Assembly (NCBI RefSeq): GCF_050589645.1
Contig: NZ_JBNGOQ010000003.1
Location: 620,001-684,000, forward strand
Direction: 5' to 3'
DNA: 64,000 bases
Source: JBNGOQ01 sp050589645
Lineage (GTDB): Bacteria; Bacteroidota; Bacteroidia; Flavobacteriales; Flavobacteriaceae
The notes under the pieces: generated by a model
The model's database searches: none
What the model was told of the DNA's origin: nothing
The model's input: only the letters and a program-made list of their open reading frames with translations
Shown: piece by piece, positions 1-9,323 of the stretch
Layout: the number at the start of each line of letters is the position of its first letter
Position numbering within the stretch: position 1 is the first letter of the stretch
Translations under genes and position numbers: made by a program

Positions 1-607
1 CAATAAATTTCAGTTGCTGTAATGCGGATACCGCTTGGAAAAACTCCGCTTCCAATTCCTTTAGGTCATATTGAATGTCTACATTGTAAAAACCGATCAT
101 GGCCTCGTGCTTATTGGCCAAAGCTCTATATTTTGACTTCCAATCCGTGAACTCCAGGTCGCCGATCCGCATGCCGTTACGTCCTGTTTTGTCCATGTAG
201 GTAGGGCCTATGCCCTTTAGTGTGGATCCTATTTTGGCCTTTCCCTTGGCTGCTTCCGAAGCCGCATCCAATAAACGATGGGTGGGTAGGATCAGATGGG
301 CTTTACGGGAGATAAGCAATCGGGCGGGGATATCTATGTTGAATTTTTTGAGATTGTCCAGTTCCTTCTTAAAAATGACCGGATCAATGACCACTCCATT
401 GCCCACTACGTTGATGGCATTTTCATGAAAAATACCCGAGGGGATGGTGTGCAGTACGTGTTTTATACCATCGAACTCCAAGGTGTGCCCGGCATTTGGA
501 CCTCCCTGGAAGCGTGCAATAATATCATAGTCTTTGGTAAGTACATCAACGATTTTTCCTTTTCCCTCGTCTCCCCATTGTAGTCCTAGTAGTAAATCTA
601 CTGCCAT
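1..607 (-). CDS. purA: Adenylosuccinate synthase, N-terminal 202 codons (runs off the window's left edge)
   Basis: Read on the minus strand from the ATG at 607, the protein begins MAVDLLLGLQWGDEGKGKIV. This is the diagnostic phosphate-binding start of adenylosuccinate synthase, followed by ARFQGGPNAGHT and GIGPTYMDK. The enzyme joins IMP and aspartate using GTP, the first committed step from IMP to AMP, in the cytoplasm. About half of the usual ~425 residues lie inside the window, and the rest is beyond base 1. The gene begins 12 bp after the stop of the Fur-family gene on the same strand, so the two are probably co-transcribed. Family assignment is secure; nothing can be said about the missing C-terminus. 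Confidence 0.96.
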   Translation of the reverse strand, partial: MAVDLLLGLQWGDEGKGKIVDVLTKDYDIIARFQGGPNAGHTLEFDGIKHVLHTIPSGIFHENAINVVGNGVVIDPVIFKKELDNLKKFNIDIPARLLISRKAHLILPTHRLLDAASEAAKGKAKIGSTLKGIGPTYMDKTGRNGMRIGDLEFTDWKSKYRALANKHEAMIGFYNVDIQYDLKELEAEFFQAVSALQQLKFI

Positions 608-619
608 GTAAGTATTTGG

Positions 620-1075
620 TTAGTTGTTTGTATTCTCTTCCTGGTTTTTGGTACCGTAGAAGTACAGCGAATGATTGGTGATCTTAATATCGAAAACCTC
701 TTCGATGGTCTTTTTTATGGATTGGATGCGCGGGTCGCAAAATTCCATGACCTCCCCGGTATCGGTCAAGATCACATGGTCGTGCTGCCGATCAAAATAG
801 GATTTTTCGTATTGCGCCTGATTTTTCCCGAACTGATGCTTGCGTACCAATTTGCATTCCAACAAAAGCTCAATGGTATTGTACAATGTAGCGCGACTTA
901 CACGGTATTTTTTGTTCTTCATCATGATGTAGAGCGACTCTATATCAAAATGATCTTCATGCTCATAGATTTCCTGCAATATGGCATAGCGCTCGGGTGT
1001 TTTTCTGTGCCCGTTTTCCTCCAAAAAGGTAGTGAAGACGTTTTTTACAATTTCCTGGTTCTTGTTGTTGCCCAT
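620..1075 (-). CDS. fur: Fur-family metal-responsive transcriptional regulator
   Basis: A 151-residue protein of normal Fur length. An N-terminal winged helix (about residues 15-85, recognition helix near YRVSRATLYNT) is followed by the dimerisation domain with the HDH triplet at 98-100 that belongs to the regulatory metal site. The usual structural-zinc CxxC just after that triplet is absent: the segment reads VILTDTGEV, where many Fur proteins have two cysteines. Only one cysteine (residue 113) remains nearby. It could be Fur, PerR or Zur by function; the sequence does not decide this. It lies between the ppGpp enzyme gene and purA on the minus strand, with its own promoter-like box in the 128-bp upstream gap. 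Confidence 0.9.
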   Translation of the reverse strand: MGNNKNQEIVKNVFTTFLEENGHRKTPERYAILQEIYEHEDHFDIESLYIMMKNKKYRVSRATLYNTIELLLECKLVRKHQFGKNQAQYEKSYFDRQHDHVILTDTGEVMEFCDPRIQSIKKTIEEVFDIKITNHSLYFYGTKNQEENTNN

Positions 1076-1101
1076 GACCGCTTTAATTGGATCCCAAGGT
1101 G

Positions 1102-1109
1102 CAAAGGTA
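1102..1109 (-). promoter_or_regulatory. Candidate -7 box for the Fur-family gene
   Basis: On the minus strand this reads TACCTTTG, an exact match to the Bacteroidota -7 consensus TAnnTTTG. It lies 26 bp before the ATG at 1075. A TTC triplet about 20 bp upstream is the nearest thing to the -33 TTG. Inference from motif match only. Confidence 0.5.
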
Positions 1110-1203
1110 CAGCTATTTTACACGAATCCGAAAGTTTTTATCCCAGGGTTATAAACAGCAATGACGGTTTTTGCAACAGGCACTTCCTGTCTTATTATAG
1201 ACC

Positions 1204-3411
1204 CTAGAGCCGTGTTACCTTGTCGATACCGCTGATGCGCTTTAAGTTATCTATCAATTTTTTTAGGATCGATTTGTTCTTCACCACCACGGTAATTCTT
1301 CCAGTAAATGTGCCCCCATCCGTACCAAAATTGAGGTTGCGCATATTTACGTGCATATTGTCCGAGATAATGGCCGTGATTTCGTTGACCAACCCCAGAT
1401 TATCTATACCCGTAAGTTGTATGTCGGCCGTGAACTCCTCCTGGGATGAATCGATCCATTTGGCGCTCATGATGCGATAGGCGTAATTGGATTGCAGGGA
1501 AATGGCATTGGGGCAGTTTTTCTTGTGTACCTTAATGCCATCGCTTACACTTACAAAACCAAAAACTTCATCGCCCGGGATAGGGTTGCAACATTGCGAT
1601 AGCTTGTAGCTCAGTTTTTCTTCTTCCTTGCCAAAGACCAACATGTCGTATTTGGCCGTAATCTCTTCTTTATTGATCTCCTCGGGGACCGGTTTTCTAC
1701 GGATTTTGTTCTTGAAGAAACTGATAAACGCATTGTTATAGGTAGACGCAAAATCCTTGAGCATTTGGTTGTCAATGGCCCCGATGCCCACCCGATAAAA
1801 CAGGTCCAGGCTGGTCTTTAATTTAAAATAGACCACCATTTTATTGACGGAATCCTCGTTCAAGTTTATTTTTTGCGATTTCAATTTTCTTCGCAAGATT
1901 TCCTTGCCTTCCATGGCAACGAGCTTCTTTTCCTCTCGGAGCGAGGATTTTATTTTGGACCGCGCTCGGGCCGTAGCTGCATAATCCAACCAACTTTGGT
2001 TGGGTTTGGCACTTTCCGAAGTAATGATCTCTACCTGGTCCCCGCTGTTCAATGGGGTATTCAAGGGTACCAATTTTCCGTTTACCTTGGCACCGCGCGT
2101 ACGCATGCCCACTTCCGTATGTATATTAAAGGCAAAATCCAGGGGTGTGGCCCCTTTGGGCAATGATTTTAACTCGCCCTTGGGGGTAAAGACGAAAATT
2201 TCCTTGGAGTACAGATTCAGTTTAAATTCCTCCACAAAATCCACTGCATTGGTATTGGAACTTTCCAGGGCTTCCTGTAAACGGTTCAACCAGGCCTCTA
2301 TACCCATTTCCTTTTGGTCCCCATGCTTGTACTTAAAGTGCGCCGCATAGCCTTTTTCCGCTATTTCGTGCATGCGTTCGCTCCGTATTTGTACTTCCAC
2401 CCAATTTCCCTTGGGTCCCATAACGGTGATGTGCAACGCTTCATAGCCCGTAGATTTGGGAGAGGATATCCAATCCCGTAACCGTATAGGGTTGGGTGTA
2501 AAATGATCCGTAACTATGGAATAAATCTTCCATGCGAGAAACTTCTCGTTTTGGGGATCGGAGTCATAGATGATCCGTATGGCAAATTTGTCGTAGATCT
2601 CATCAAAGGAGACATTTTGCGCAAGCATTTTCCTCCGGATGGAATGAATGGATTTGGTTCTTCCCTTTATGGTGTACTTAAATCCTTCCTTGTCCAACGA
2701 GTCCTTGATTATCTTGGTAAAATCGTCGATATAGTCCTGTTGTTCTTCCTTGGTATCCTCAATTTTTCCTAGAATGTCATGGTATACCTCGGGTTCGGTA
2801 TATTTAAGGCTGAGGTCCTCCAGTTCTGTCTTGATGTTGTACAACCCTATCCTGTGTGCCAAGGGGGCGTAAATATAAAGGGTCTCCGAAGCAATTTTTA
2901 CCTGTTTGTGCTCGGGCATGGCATCCATGGTGAGCATATTGTGGTAACGGTCGGCGATTTTGATGATGATCACCCGAACGTCGTCATGCAAGGTAAGCAG
3001 CATTTTGCGGAAGTTTTCCGCTTGCTGCGAGATGTTCATGTCTTTTTTAAGGTGGGCGATCTTGGTGAGGCCATCAACAATCCGAGCCACGGTCTCTCCA
3101 AACATACGTTCAATATCGTCTAGGGTGTATTCCGTATCCTCCACCACATCGTGCAAGAGGGCGGAGGCAATGGAAACGGCATCCAGGCCAATTTCCGAGG
3201 CTACGATCTTTGCTACTGCAATAGGGTGAAAGATATAGGCTTCCCCGGATTTTCGACGTTGGTTTTTATGGGCATCCACGGCCACGTCAAACGCCGATCG
3301 GATGAGTTTCTTATCTTCCTTGGACAGCGTCTGATAGCTTATACGCAGCAATTCCTTGTATTGCTTTGTAATTTCCTTGTTCTCCTTTTCTATAGCAGCT
3401 TCCGTCATCAT
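1204..3411 (-). CDS. Bifunctional (p)ppGpp synthetase/hydrolase (RelA/SpoT family)
   Basis: A 735-residue protein with the full long-RSH layout. The HD hydrolase domain has H62 and the HD pair at 87-88 followed by ED. The synthetase domain lies at about 235-400, with SPKSTGYEALH and VEVQIRSERMHEIAE. A TGS domain follows at about 405-465, then a zinc-finger-like region with the CC pair, and a C-terminal ACT domain at about 660-735. Since both the hydrolase HD motif and the synthetase ExQIR motif are intact, the enzyme should both make and break the alarmone. It starts 41 bp after the M48 protease gene on the same strand. That gap holds a TTG and a TAnnTTTG-like box about 20 bp apart. Symbols used for such single bifunctional enzymes vary (rel, spoT). 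Confidence 0.95.
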   Translation of the reverse strand: MMTEAAIEKENKEITKQYKELLRISYQTLSKEDKKLIRSAFDVAVDAHKNQRRKSGEAYIFHPIAVAKIVASEIGLDAVSIASALLHDVVEDTEYTLDDIERMFGETVARIVDGLTKIAHLKKDMNISQQAENFRKMLLTLHDDVRVIIIKIADRYHNMLTMDAMPEHKQVKIASETLYIYAPLAHRIGLYNIKTELEDLSLKYTEPEVYHDILGKIEDTKEEQQDYIDDFTKIIKDSLDKEGFKYTIKGRTKSIHSIRRKMLAQNVSFDEIYDKFAIRIIYDSDPQNEKFLAWKIYSIVTDHFTPNPIRLRDWISSPKSTGYEALHITVMGPKGNWVEVQIRSERMHEIAEKGYAAHFKYKHGDQKEMGIEAWLNRLQEALESSNTNAVDFVEEFKLNLYSKEIFVFTPKGELKSLPKGATPLDFAFNIHTEVGMRTRGAKVNGKLVPLNTPLNSGDQVEIITSESAKPNQSWLDYAATARARSKIKSSLREEKKLVAMEGKEILRRKLKSQKINLNEDSVNKMVVYFKLKTSLDLFYRVGIGAIDNQMLKDFASTYNNAFISFFKNKIRRKPVPEEINKEEITAKYDMLVFGKEEEKLSYKLSQCCNPIPGDEVFGFVSVSDGIKVHKKNCPNAISLQSNYAYRIMSAKWIDSSQEEFTADIQLTGIDNLGLVNEITAIISDNMHVNMRNLNFGTDGGTFTGRITVVVKNKSILKKLIDNLKRISGIDKVTRL

Positions 3412-3452
3412 ATATTAAAAGTAGCACAATCTTATTGAGTAGACAACAAAAA

Positions 3453-4694
3453 CTATGCCTTTAAATTCCGTATTCTAGCGATAAGAGGGGGGTGTGAATA
3501 ATGCATAAATACATAGGCAGGATGGGGGGTAAGGTTGCTCAAACTGTTCTTGGACAGTTTTTTTAGCGAACTGATCAAGGGCATGGCGGCAAAGGTGTTC
3601 TTGGCATAGTCATCGGCCTCATATTCGAACTTTCTGGACAAATAGTTCATGACTAGTCCCGTAACTTCTGAAATGGGGCTGTATAAAATACCAAACCCGA
3701 TTAGGGCAGCATGAAAACTGGGTGTAGAGACCCCAATAGCCAGGGAGACCTGCGGATTATTGATGAATATGGATAGAATAAACAAGGTAATTCCTGTCAA
3801 AACGACAGAGGCGGTCAAATTAAAAACGATGTGTTTTCTTTTGTAATGTCCTACTTCATGGGCCAATACCGCAACGATTTCCTCTTCCTCCAGATCGTGG
3901 ATCAAGGTATCGTACAAGGTTACCCGTTTCTCTTTTCCGAAGCCCGAAAAATAAGCATTCGCCTTGGTGGACCTTTTGGAACCATCAATGATGAATATGT
4001 TCTTTAGTTCAAAACCCACTTTTTTGGCATAACCTTCTATCTTACTTTTTAGACTGCCTTCCTCCAGTGGGGTCTGTTTGTTAAAAAGGGGCACGATCAG
4101 TTTGCTGTAGAACAGATTCATAAAGACAGAAAAGAGCGCGATGACCCCCCAAGCATAAATCCAAAAATCCGTACCCGCCCATTGAAAGAACCAGATGATC
4201 AGTGCCAGGATGCCCCCGCCCAATACAGCGGTCATGGCCCATCCCTTAAGTTTGTCCAGAAAGAACAGTTTTTTGGAGGTTTTGTTAAAACCGAATTTTT
4301 CCTCTATAACAAAGGTGTGATAATAGGAGAAGGGGGTGCCGGCCACATCACTTCCGATCATGATGATCCCGAAAAAGAGGAGTGCCACAAGAATGGCGTT
4401 ATCGGTTACCGCGCGTGCCATGCCGTCTATCCATTCAAAACCTCCAAAGATTAGAAAGGATAGGGTAAGTATCAACGAAAAGGTAGAGGTCAATATTCCG
4501 AAACGATGGTTGATCCTCTTGTAATTTTGGGATTTTACGTACTCGTTCTGATCAAAAACGTCGTTCAATTCCTCGGGGACCGGATCACGGAACTTTTGCG
4601 AGTTAAGATAATCCAAAAGGGTCTCTATCAAGAATTGAAGGACCAATATGGCGATGATGATATAAAATAGGTTATTGCTTTCCATTTGGGACAA
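3453..4694 (-). CDS. M48 family zinc metalloprotease (Ste24/CAAX protease-like membrane protein)
   Basis: The protein has 413 residues and several hydrophobic membrane segments: about 8-25, 70-85, 100-118, 155-172, 178-198 and 295-312. The zinc-binding HEVGH motif is at 279-283, and a downstream FEYEADDYA supplies the third zinc ligand. This is the layout of Ste24-type integral membrane proteases, which in bacteria cleave membrane or misfolded substrates. The natural substrate here is unknown. An alternative start at the fourth codon (MESNN) is possible. The gene sits between an RNA methyltransferase and the ppGpp enzyme, all on the minus strand with short gaps. Confidence 0.92.
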   Translation of the reverse strand: MSQMESNNLFYIIIAILVLQFLIETLLDYLNSQKFRDPVPEELNDVFDQNEYVKSQNYKRINHRFGILTSTFSLILTLSFLIFGGFEWIDGMARAVTDNAILVALLFFGIIMIGSDVAGTPFSYYHTFVIEEKFGFNKTSKKLFFLDKLKGWAMTAVLGGGILALIIWFFQWAGTDFWIYAWGVIALFSVFMNLFYSKLIVPLFNKQTPLEEGSLKSKIEGYAKKVGFELKNIFIIDGSKRSTKANAYFSGFGKEKRVTLYDTLIHDLEEEEIVAVLAHEVGHYKRKHIVFNLTASVVLTGITLFILSIFINNPQVSLAIGVSTPSFHAALIGFGILYSPISEVTGLVMNYLSRKFEYEADDYAKNTFAAMPLISSLKKLSKNSLSNLTPHPAYVFMHYSHPPLIARIRNLKA

Positions 4695-4727
4695 AATACG
4701 CTTTTTGGTTATAACAGCTTGTTTTCC

Positions 4728-5537
4728 TTAGCTAAAATCTCGCTGTCGCTTTGCTTCAAAGATAAGTATTGCCGCCGATACGGAAACATTCATGGAGTCA
4801 ATTTCACCTAGCATGGGGATTATGATGTTTTGGTCCGATTTTTCAAGCCATTCAGGGGAAAGCCCTGTAGCCTCCGTTCCCAGAACAATGGCACAGGCAC
4901 ATTTAAAATCTACCTCCACGTAATGCTTTGAAGCAGAAAGTGCCGCTCCGTATATCGCAATTTGGTTTTCTTGTAAAAAACGAATAATATGGGCGGAAGA
5001 ACCCAGGGCAATGGGGGTTGTGAAAACGCAGCCCACACTAGACCTAATAATGTTTGGATTGTAAAGATCGGTTTTTGGGTCGGCAATGATAACGGCATCA
5101 AGATCAGCGGCATCTGCCGTGCGCAGAAGAGCTCCGATATTTCCAGGCTTTTCCGGTGCCTGGGCAATTAAGATCAAGGGTCTTTTACGTTTAAATATAA
5201 GCTGATCTAAGGTATGGGTTTTCGATTTTCCAATGGCAAAAATGCCCTCTGTGGTTTCCCTGTGGGCCAATTTTTGATAGACTTCCTTGGAAACCTCTAT
5301 CTTTTTCAATGCTGAAAACTGATGCAGGCCTAGGGAATCTAAGATTTCCTGCCTTATAATTTCCGGACAGTAAAAGAAGGTTTCCAACACAATGCCCCCC
5401 CGCAATGCCAGCTGAAGCTCTCGAATCCCTTCAAGAACAAAAAGACCGCTTTTTTTTCGTTCCCGGGATTTTTCCTTTAGCAATAGGGCCCTTTTGATTA
5501 TCGGGTTTTGAACACTGCTTATACGTACCGTTTTCAT
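4728..5537 (-). CDS. TrmH/SpoU-family RNA 2'-O-ribose methyltransferase
   Basis: The chosen start (MKTVRISSVQNPIIK) gives 269 residues; a longer frame upstream adds 16 residues that look non-coding. An N-terminal substrate-binding domain (about 1-105, rich in basic residues) is followed by the knotted SpoU methyltransferase domain. Its three motifs are present: NIGALLRTADAADLDAV, VLGTEATGLS and the final DSMNVSVSAAILIFEA. Such enzymes use S-adenosylmethionine to methylate ribose in rRNA or tRNA; the target nucleotide cannot be deduced. It is divergently oriented to the DUF6503 lipoprotein gene and upstream of the M48 protease gene on the same strand. Confidence 0.92.
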   Translation of the reverse strand: MKTVRISSVQNPIIKRALLLKEKSRERKKSGLFVLEGIRELQLALRGGIVLETFFYCPEIIRQEILDSLGLHQFSALKKIEVSKEVYQKLAHRETTEGIFAIGKSKTHTLDQLIFKRKRPLILIAQAPEKPGNIGALLRTADAADLDAVIIADPKTDLYNPNIIRSSVGCVFTTPIALGSSAHIIRFLQENQIAIYGAALSASKHYVEVDFKCACAIVLGTEATGLSPEWLEKSDQNIIIPMLGEIDSMNVSVSAAILIFEAKRQRDFS

Positions 5538-5669
5538 CATTGGAACAAAAATAGGAGAATCGCGTAAACAAAATACAGCATGCACGACAAAAGCTGTGAT
5601 ATGTTAAACAAATACTGTAAAATGCGCTGGAACAATTTGGGAAACCCCCTGAAATTTTTACAGATGCAC

Positions 5670-5677
5670 TACATTTG
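5670..5677 (+). promoter_or_regulatory. Candidate -7 box upstream of the DUF6503 lipoprotein gene
   Basis: TACATTTG exactly fits the Bacteroidota TAnnTTTG -7 consensus, 46 bp before the chosen ATG at 5723. No TTG is seen at the ideal 17-23 bp upstream distance, so this is a weak prediction. Confidence 0.4.
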
Positions 5678-5722
5678 AAAGGGAAACATACAAATCACGT
5701 AAAACGTCATAAACACAGACAA

Positions 5723-6532
5723 ATGAAACCACTATCAGTTTTTCTCATGTTTTTTTTGATGCTCATCTCTTGCAAGGAGCAACCCAAGGCCCATAAAGAC
5801 CAAGAAGAGGCCTCTAAAACAATGTCCCAAACAGCGGAATCCAGATATCCCGACGCCTTGCAAAAAGTCTTCGAGGCCCATGGCGGTATAAGCGCATGGC
5901 GGGGTAAAAAAAGTTTGGTGTACGATATGCCCAAAGCCAATGGCAAGGAAACGCATACCACCAACCTGTACTCCCGAAAGGACCGGATCGATGCAGTAAA
6001 TTTTTCAATGGGATTCGATGGTGAGAAGGTGTGGCTGCTCGATGAAAACGGCAGCTATGATGGAGATCCGGTGTTCTATCACAACCTGATGTTTTATTTC
6101 TATGCGATGCCATTTATACTGGCGGATAAGGGAATTGTGTACAGTGAAACCGAAGATCTGGTATTTCAGGGAAAACATTACCCAGGTGTTCGAATACGTT
6201 ATGAGGTAGGGGTAGGAACTTCTTATAAGGACGAGTATTTTATTCATTACGACCCCGAAACCTATCAAATGACCTGGTTGGGCTATACCGTAACCTACAG
6301 GAGCGGGGAAAAGTCGGACAACGTCAAATGGATCCGCTATAACGATTGGATGGAAGTAGCCGGTGTAATTTTGCCGCGATCCATTACCTGGCACGCCTAT
6401 GAAGGCAGGGATATCAAGGAAGCCAAGAGTACGGTTCCCTTCGAAAATGTAGTGCTCAGCGAAACCGCTAAACCCGACGCCTTCTTTGCCAAGCCCGAGA
6501 CCGCCAAGGTGGTTGTGGGTAAAACCCAGTGA
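5723..6532 (+). CDS. DUF6503 family lipoprotein
   Basis: From the ATG at 5723 the protein (269 residues) opens with a lipoprotein signal, MKPLSVFLMFFLMLISC, whose cysteine would be the lipidated residue. The 16 extra upstream residues of the open frame spoil the signal and are rejected. The mature part has the pattern of DUF6503: an early FEAHGGISAWRGKKSLVY, a beta-rich body and a late GVILPRSITWHAYEG. These proteins resemble outer-membrane lipoprotein carrier folds (LolA/LolB-like), but their role is not established. It stands alone between divergent and convergent neighbours, and no partner is obvious. Confidence 0.85.
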   Translation: MKPLSVFLMFFLMLISCKEQPKAHKDQEEASKTMSQTAESRYPDALQKVFEAHGGISAWRGKKSLVYDMPKANGKETHTTNLYSRKDRIDAVNFSMGFDGEKVWLLDENGSYDGDPVFYHNLMFYFYAMPFILADKGIVYSETEDLVFQGKHYPGVRIRYEVGVGTSYKDEYFIHYDPETYQMTWLGYTVTYRSGEKSDNVKWIRYNDWMEVAGVILPRSITWHAYEGRDIKEAKSTVPFENVVLSETAKPDAFFAKPETAKVVVGKTQ

Positions 6533-6585
6533 TAGCAAATGGTCCTTATCGGCCACAGAAATTGTTTGGGCAAGATTTCCGGGTT

Positions 6586-7653
6586 TTATAGCGCGTGCTT
6601 GGCATGGTAGGCCACTAGCAGGGAAACCACCTTGCTGTAGCTTTTGATGCCATCTTGCTGGTTGTTGGCCTTTAAAAAGGAATTAAAAACGGATTTGAAT
6701 ACGGGTTCTAATGGATTTTCATAGGCTTCCCAAAAATCATTGACCTCTTGAAAGTTCTTTTTGGTGCCTGTGTTCAGCTGTTTGTACAGTTGTTGAAAGC
6801 TAGCCTCATCCTTACGCTTAATATCGCTGAGGCAATACCCCAGGGCGTAAGCATAGGCCGCATATTGAAAATAAGGGTCCTCATTGTTCACAGTCACCAG
6901 ATACCCGATAAAGTTGGTCTCGTTTTCCGCTGAATACCCCAATTGGTGCCCTACTTCATGTCCACAGATCACGGGAAACCTAAAGTCAGGGAGTTTTGCG
7001 TTTACCTGGGCCTCATGGGTAAAGGGATTGAGGTATCCTCCATAGCCCATATAGGTAAGCGGGAGGCTAAAGAGCGAATTTTTGAGACTGGCGGTGTTGT
7101 AGGTCAAAAAGGGGTATTCCTTTCCCAACTTCTGATATCCCTTCACCGTTCTTTCCCTAATTTCTTGTTTGTCGTAGGGGATTTTTACCATCTGGGCCGT
7201 GTCGGACGTAATGGCAAATTGAATTTCATTGGTCTTTTCAATGAGTCTTTCAACGAACTGGACCAATTCCTTCTTGCTATGGTTTTCTTGGAGGTTCAAA
7301 GGAGTTAGTATGGGTTGCCGATAGTAATTGAGCCCCCAAAGCAGGTGAAAAGTAAAGTAAGCTACGGATAAAACCATGATTACATCGCGGCCAAAGGACC
7401 TGAGATTGTTCTTGATCTGCCTTCGCCGTATAAAAAGATAGCGCAGTACCAAAAATAAGAGCAGGGCATAGACGATATCGCCCATAGAAAAGGGAATCCA
7501 CCCAAACAGTATCCGGAAAAATTTGGAAATAAGCGGATACAGTCCTTTGCTGTAATAGTTCTCAATGAATTCGGGGTAACTGCCAAGCCATTTCACCAGA
7601 AAGATTTGGGGGATAAGGGCGAGTGCAATGCCATTTTTTATTCGATTGTCCAT
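6586..7653 (-). CDS. DUF3810 domain-containing membrane protein with zinc-protease-like motif
   Basis: The start at 7653 (MDNRIKNGIALALIPQ) is chosen because the longer frame would run into the oppositely oriented dipeptidase gene. The protein is 355 residues with three hydrophobic segments: about 8-24, 45-65 and 80-100. A large soluble part follows, containing FPVICGHEVGHQLGY. That is an HExxH-type sequence as found in zinc metalloproteases, and a glutamate follows in SAENE. DUF3810 is common in Bacteroidota and has no assigned substrate. A peptidase role is inference from the motif. It is convergent with the DUF6503 gene and divergent from pepD. Confidence 0.85.
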   Translation of the reverse strand: MDNRIKNGIALALIPQIFLVKWLGSYPEFIENYYSKGLYPLISKFFRILFGWIPFSMGDIVYALLLFLVLRYLFIRRRQIKNNLRSFGRDVIMVLSVAYFTFHLLWGLNYYRQPILTPLNLQENHSKKELVQFVERLIEKTNEIQFAITSDTAQMVKIPYDKQEIRERTVKGYQKLGKEYPFLTYNTASLKNSLFSLPLTYMGYGGYLNPFTHEAQVNAKLPDFRFPVICGHEVGHQLGYSAENETNFIGYLVTVNNEDPYFQYAAYAYALGYCLSDIKRKDEASFQQLYKQLNTGTKKNFQEVNDFWEAYENPLEPVFKSVFNSFLKANNQQDGIKSYSKVVSLLVAYHAKHAL

Positions 7654-7700
7654 CAAGTCAAAATTAGTTAAATATAGCACACACTTTTCGTTCAATACCG

Positions 7701-7708
7701 TATTTTTG
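7701..7708 (+). promoter_or_regulatory. Candidate -7 box for the dipeptidase gene
   Basis: TATTTTTG matches TAnnTTTG exactly and lies 21 bp before the ATG at 7729. No good -33 TTG is visible at the expected distance, so confidence is moderate. Confidence 0.45.
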
Positions 7709-7728
7709 GAACGGACTAAATTTGTATT

Positions 7729-9201
7729 ATGAATGAACAAGTGTCGCTGCTGGAACCTCGGGAGGTCTGGGGGAATTTTGCAGCTTTGAATGCCGTGCCC
7801 CGGCCCTCGAAAAAAGAGGAACGGGTTATCCAATTTATGCTCAATTTTGGCAATTCCCTTCACTTGGAGACCTTCAAGGATGGTGTGGGCAATGTCATTA
7901 TCCGGAAAGAGGCTACGCCCGGAATGGAGAATAGGCAGACGGTGACCTTACAATCCCATTTGGACATGGTACATCAAAAAAATGCCGAGACCGAATTTGA
8001 TTTTGACACCGAAGGGATTTGCATGAGGGTGGAAAACGACTGGGTAAGGGCCGAGGGAACCACGCTGGGTGCGGACAATGGCCTGGGTGTGGCCGCTATT
8101 ATGGCCCTGCTGGAGAGCACCACGGTACCACATCCCGCATTGGAGGCACTGTTCACTATAGATGAGGAGACGGGTATGACAGGAGCCATGGGCTTGGAAG
8201 CAGGAATTTTGAAGGGTGCTATTTTATTGAATTTGGATACGGAGGAAGATGATGAGATCGATATCGGTTGTGCCGGGGGAATAGATGTAACCGCCTCACG
8301 CAGTTATACGGAGGAAACGGTCCCCGATGGGTTCATCGGCTATCGGATTGGAGTAAAAGGCCTACAGGGCGGGCATAGTGGTATGGATATCCATAAAGGG
8401 TTGGCCAATGCCAATAAGCTTATGAACCGCTTGCTTTTTAAAAGCACGGCCAACCACGGGCTTCGCATTGCCGCTTTGAATGGTGGGGGACTTCGGAATG
8501 CCATCCCCAGGGAGAGTTTTGCCGAGGTGGTCCTTGAAACCGGAAAAGCCCGGGATTTAGAGCGTGACTTTAAGTCGTGGGCGACTGTGCTAAAAGCGGA
8601 GTTTCCAGACAAGGAACCAGGCATGGAGCTGATTTTGGAGCCTATGGAAATCCCTAAAAATGTCATGGGGACCGCCGTTCAAGAGCAATTGCTTAGAGCC
8701 GTACATACCGCACATAACGGGGTATACGCTATGAGCACCACAATGGAGGATCTGGTAGAAACATCCAACAATATTGCCCGAGTGGAAGTGAAGGAGGGGA
8801 AAATCTCTATAGGCTGCCTTGCCCGGTCCTCAGTGGACTCGGCGAAAATGGAATTGGCCAACGCCCTGAAGGTGGTTTTTGAATCGGGCGACTTTCAGGT
8901 ACGTTTCGACGGGAACTATCCCGGCTGGAACCCCAATCCGGATTCCGTTATTTTAAGTGTTTTGGAAACACAATATGAGCAATTGTTCCAGGCAAGCCCC
9001 AAAGTAGTGGCCTGTCATGCCGGATTGGAATGTGGCATCCTGGGAAGGAACTACCCCCATATGGATATGATCAGTTTCGGCCCCACGATAAAAGGAGCGC
9101 ATTCTCCCGATGAGCGCGCCAGCATCACTTCCGTACAGAAATTCTGGAAATTCCTGGTAAACATTTTGAAGCATATACCGGAAAAAGAAAAGGCGGTCTG
9201 A
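7729..9201 (+). CDS. pepD: Aminoacyl-histidine dipeptidase (cytosolic M20/PepD family)
   Basis: A 490-residue protein, the normal PepD size. Metal ligands typical of M20 peptidases are visible: H77 and D79 in SHLDMVH, D116 in GADNGLG, E146/E147 in DEETGM, and a later LDTEEDDEID. The lid or dimerisation domain follows (about 200-390, GLQGGHSGMDIHKG), then the C-terminal HAGLECG and GAHSPDE that complete the site. The enzyme hydrolyses a broad range of dipeptides including Xaa-His and is cytoplasmic, fitting the lack of a signal peptide. The gene is monocistronic: its downstream neighbour is convergent and separated by a hairpin. Confidence 0.93.
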   Translation: MNEQVSLLEPREVWGNFAALNAVPRPSKKEERVIQFMLNFGNSLHLETFKDGVGNVIIRKEATPGMENRQTVTLQSHLDMVHQKNAETEFDFDTEGICMRVENDWVRAEGTTLGADNGLGVAAIMALLESTTVPHPALEALFTIDEETGMTGAMGLEAGILKGAILLNLDTEEDDEIDIGCAGGIDVTASRSYTEETVPDGFIGYRIGVKGLQGGHSGMDIHKGLANANKLMNRLLFKSTANHGLRIAALNGGGLRNAIPRESFAEVVLETGKARDLERDFKSWATVLKAEFPDKEPGMELILEPMEIPKNVMGTAVQEQLLRAVHTAHNGVYAMSTTMEDLVETSNNIARVEVKEGKISIGCLARSSVDSAKMELANALKVVFESGDFQVRFDGNYPGWNPNPDSVILSVLETQYEQLFQASPKVVACHAGLECGILGRNYPHMDMISFGPTIKGAHSPDERASITSVQKFWKFLVNILKHIPEKEKAV

Positions 9202-9221
9202 AAAAACTGAAAACGGTCACA

Positions 9222-9268
9222 TCGAGCGGCCTGCCCTCCGTACGAGACTCCGGGAGGTGGGCGCTCGA
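9222..9268. repeat. Imperfect inverted repeat (hairpin) between convergent genes
   Basis: TCGAGCG at 9222-9228 is matched by CGCTCGA at 9262-9268, with a partly paired GC-rich interior. It lies in the gap between the convergent dipeptidase and prolyl isomerase genes. Short CGAGCG-bearing inverted repeats are seen dispersed in flavobacterial intergenic regions, so this may be a REP-like element. It lacks a T-run and is not a classical terminator. Confidence 0.5.
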
Positions 9269-9323
9269 AAGGACTGCTAGGTACTATTTAGACAGCCCCT
9301 TCAATGTTTATGTTCAAAGGGAA

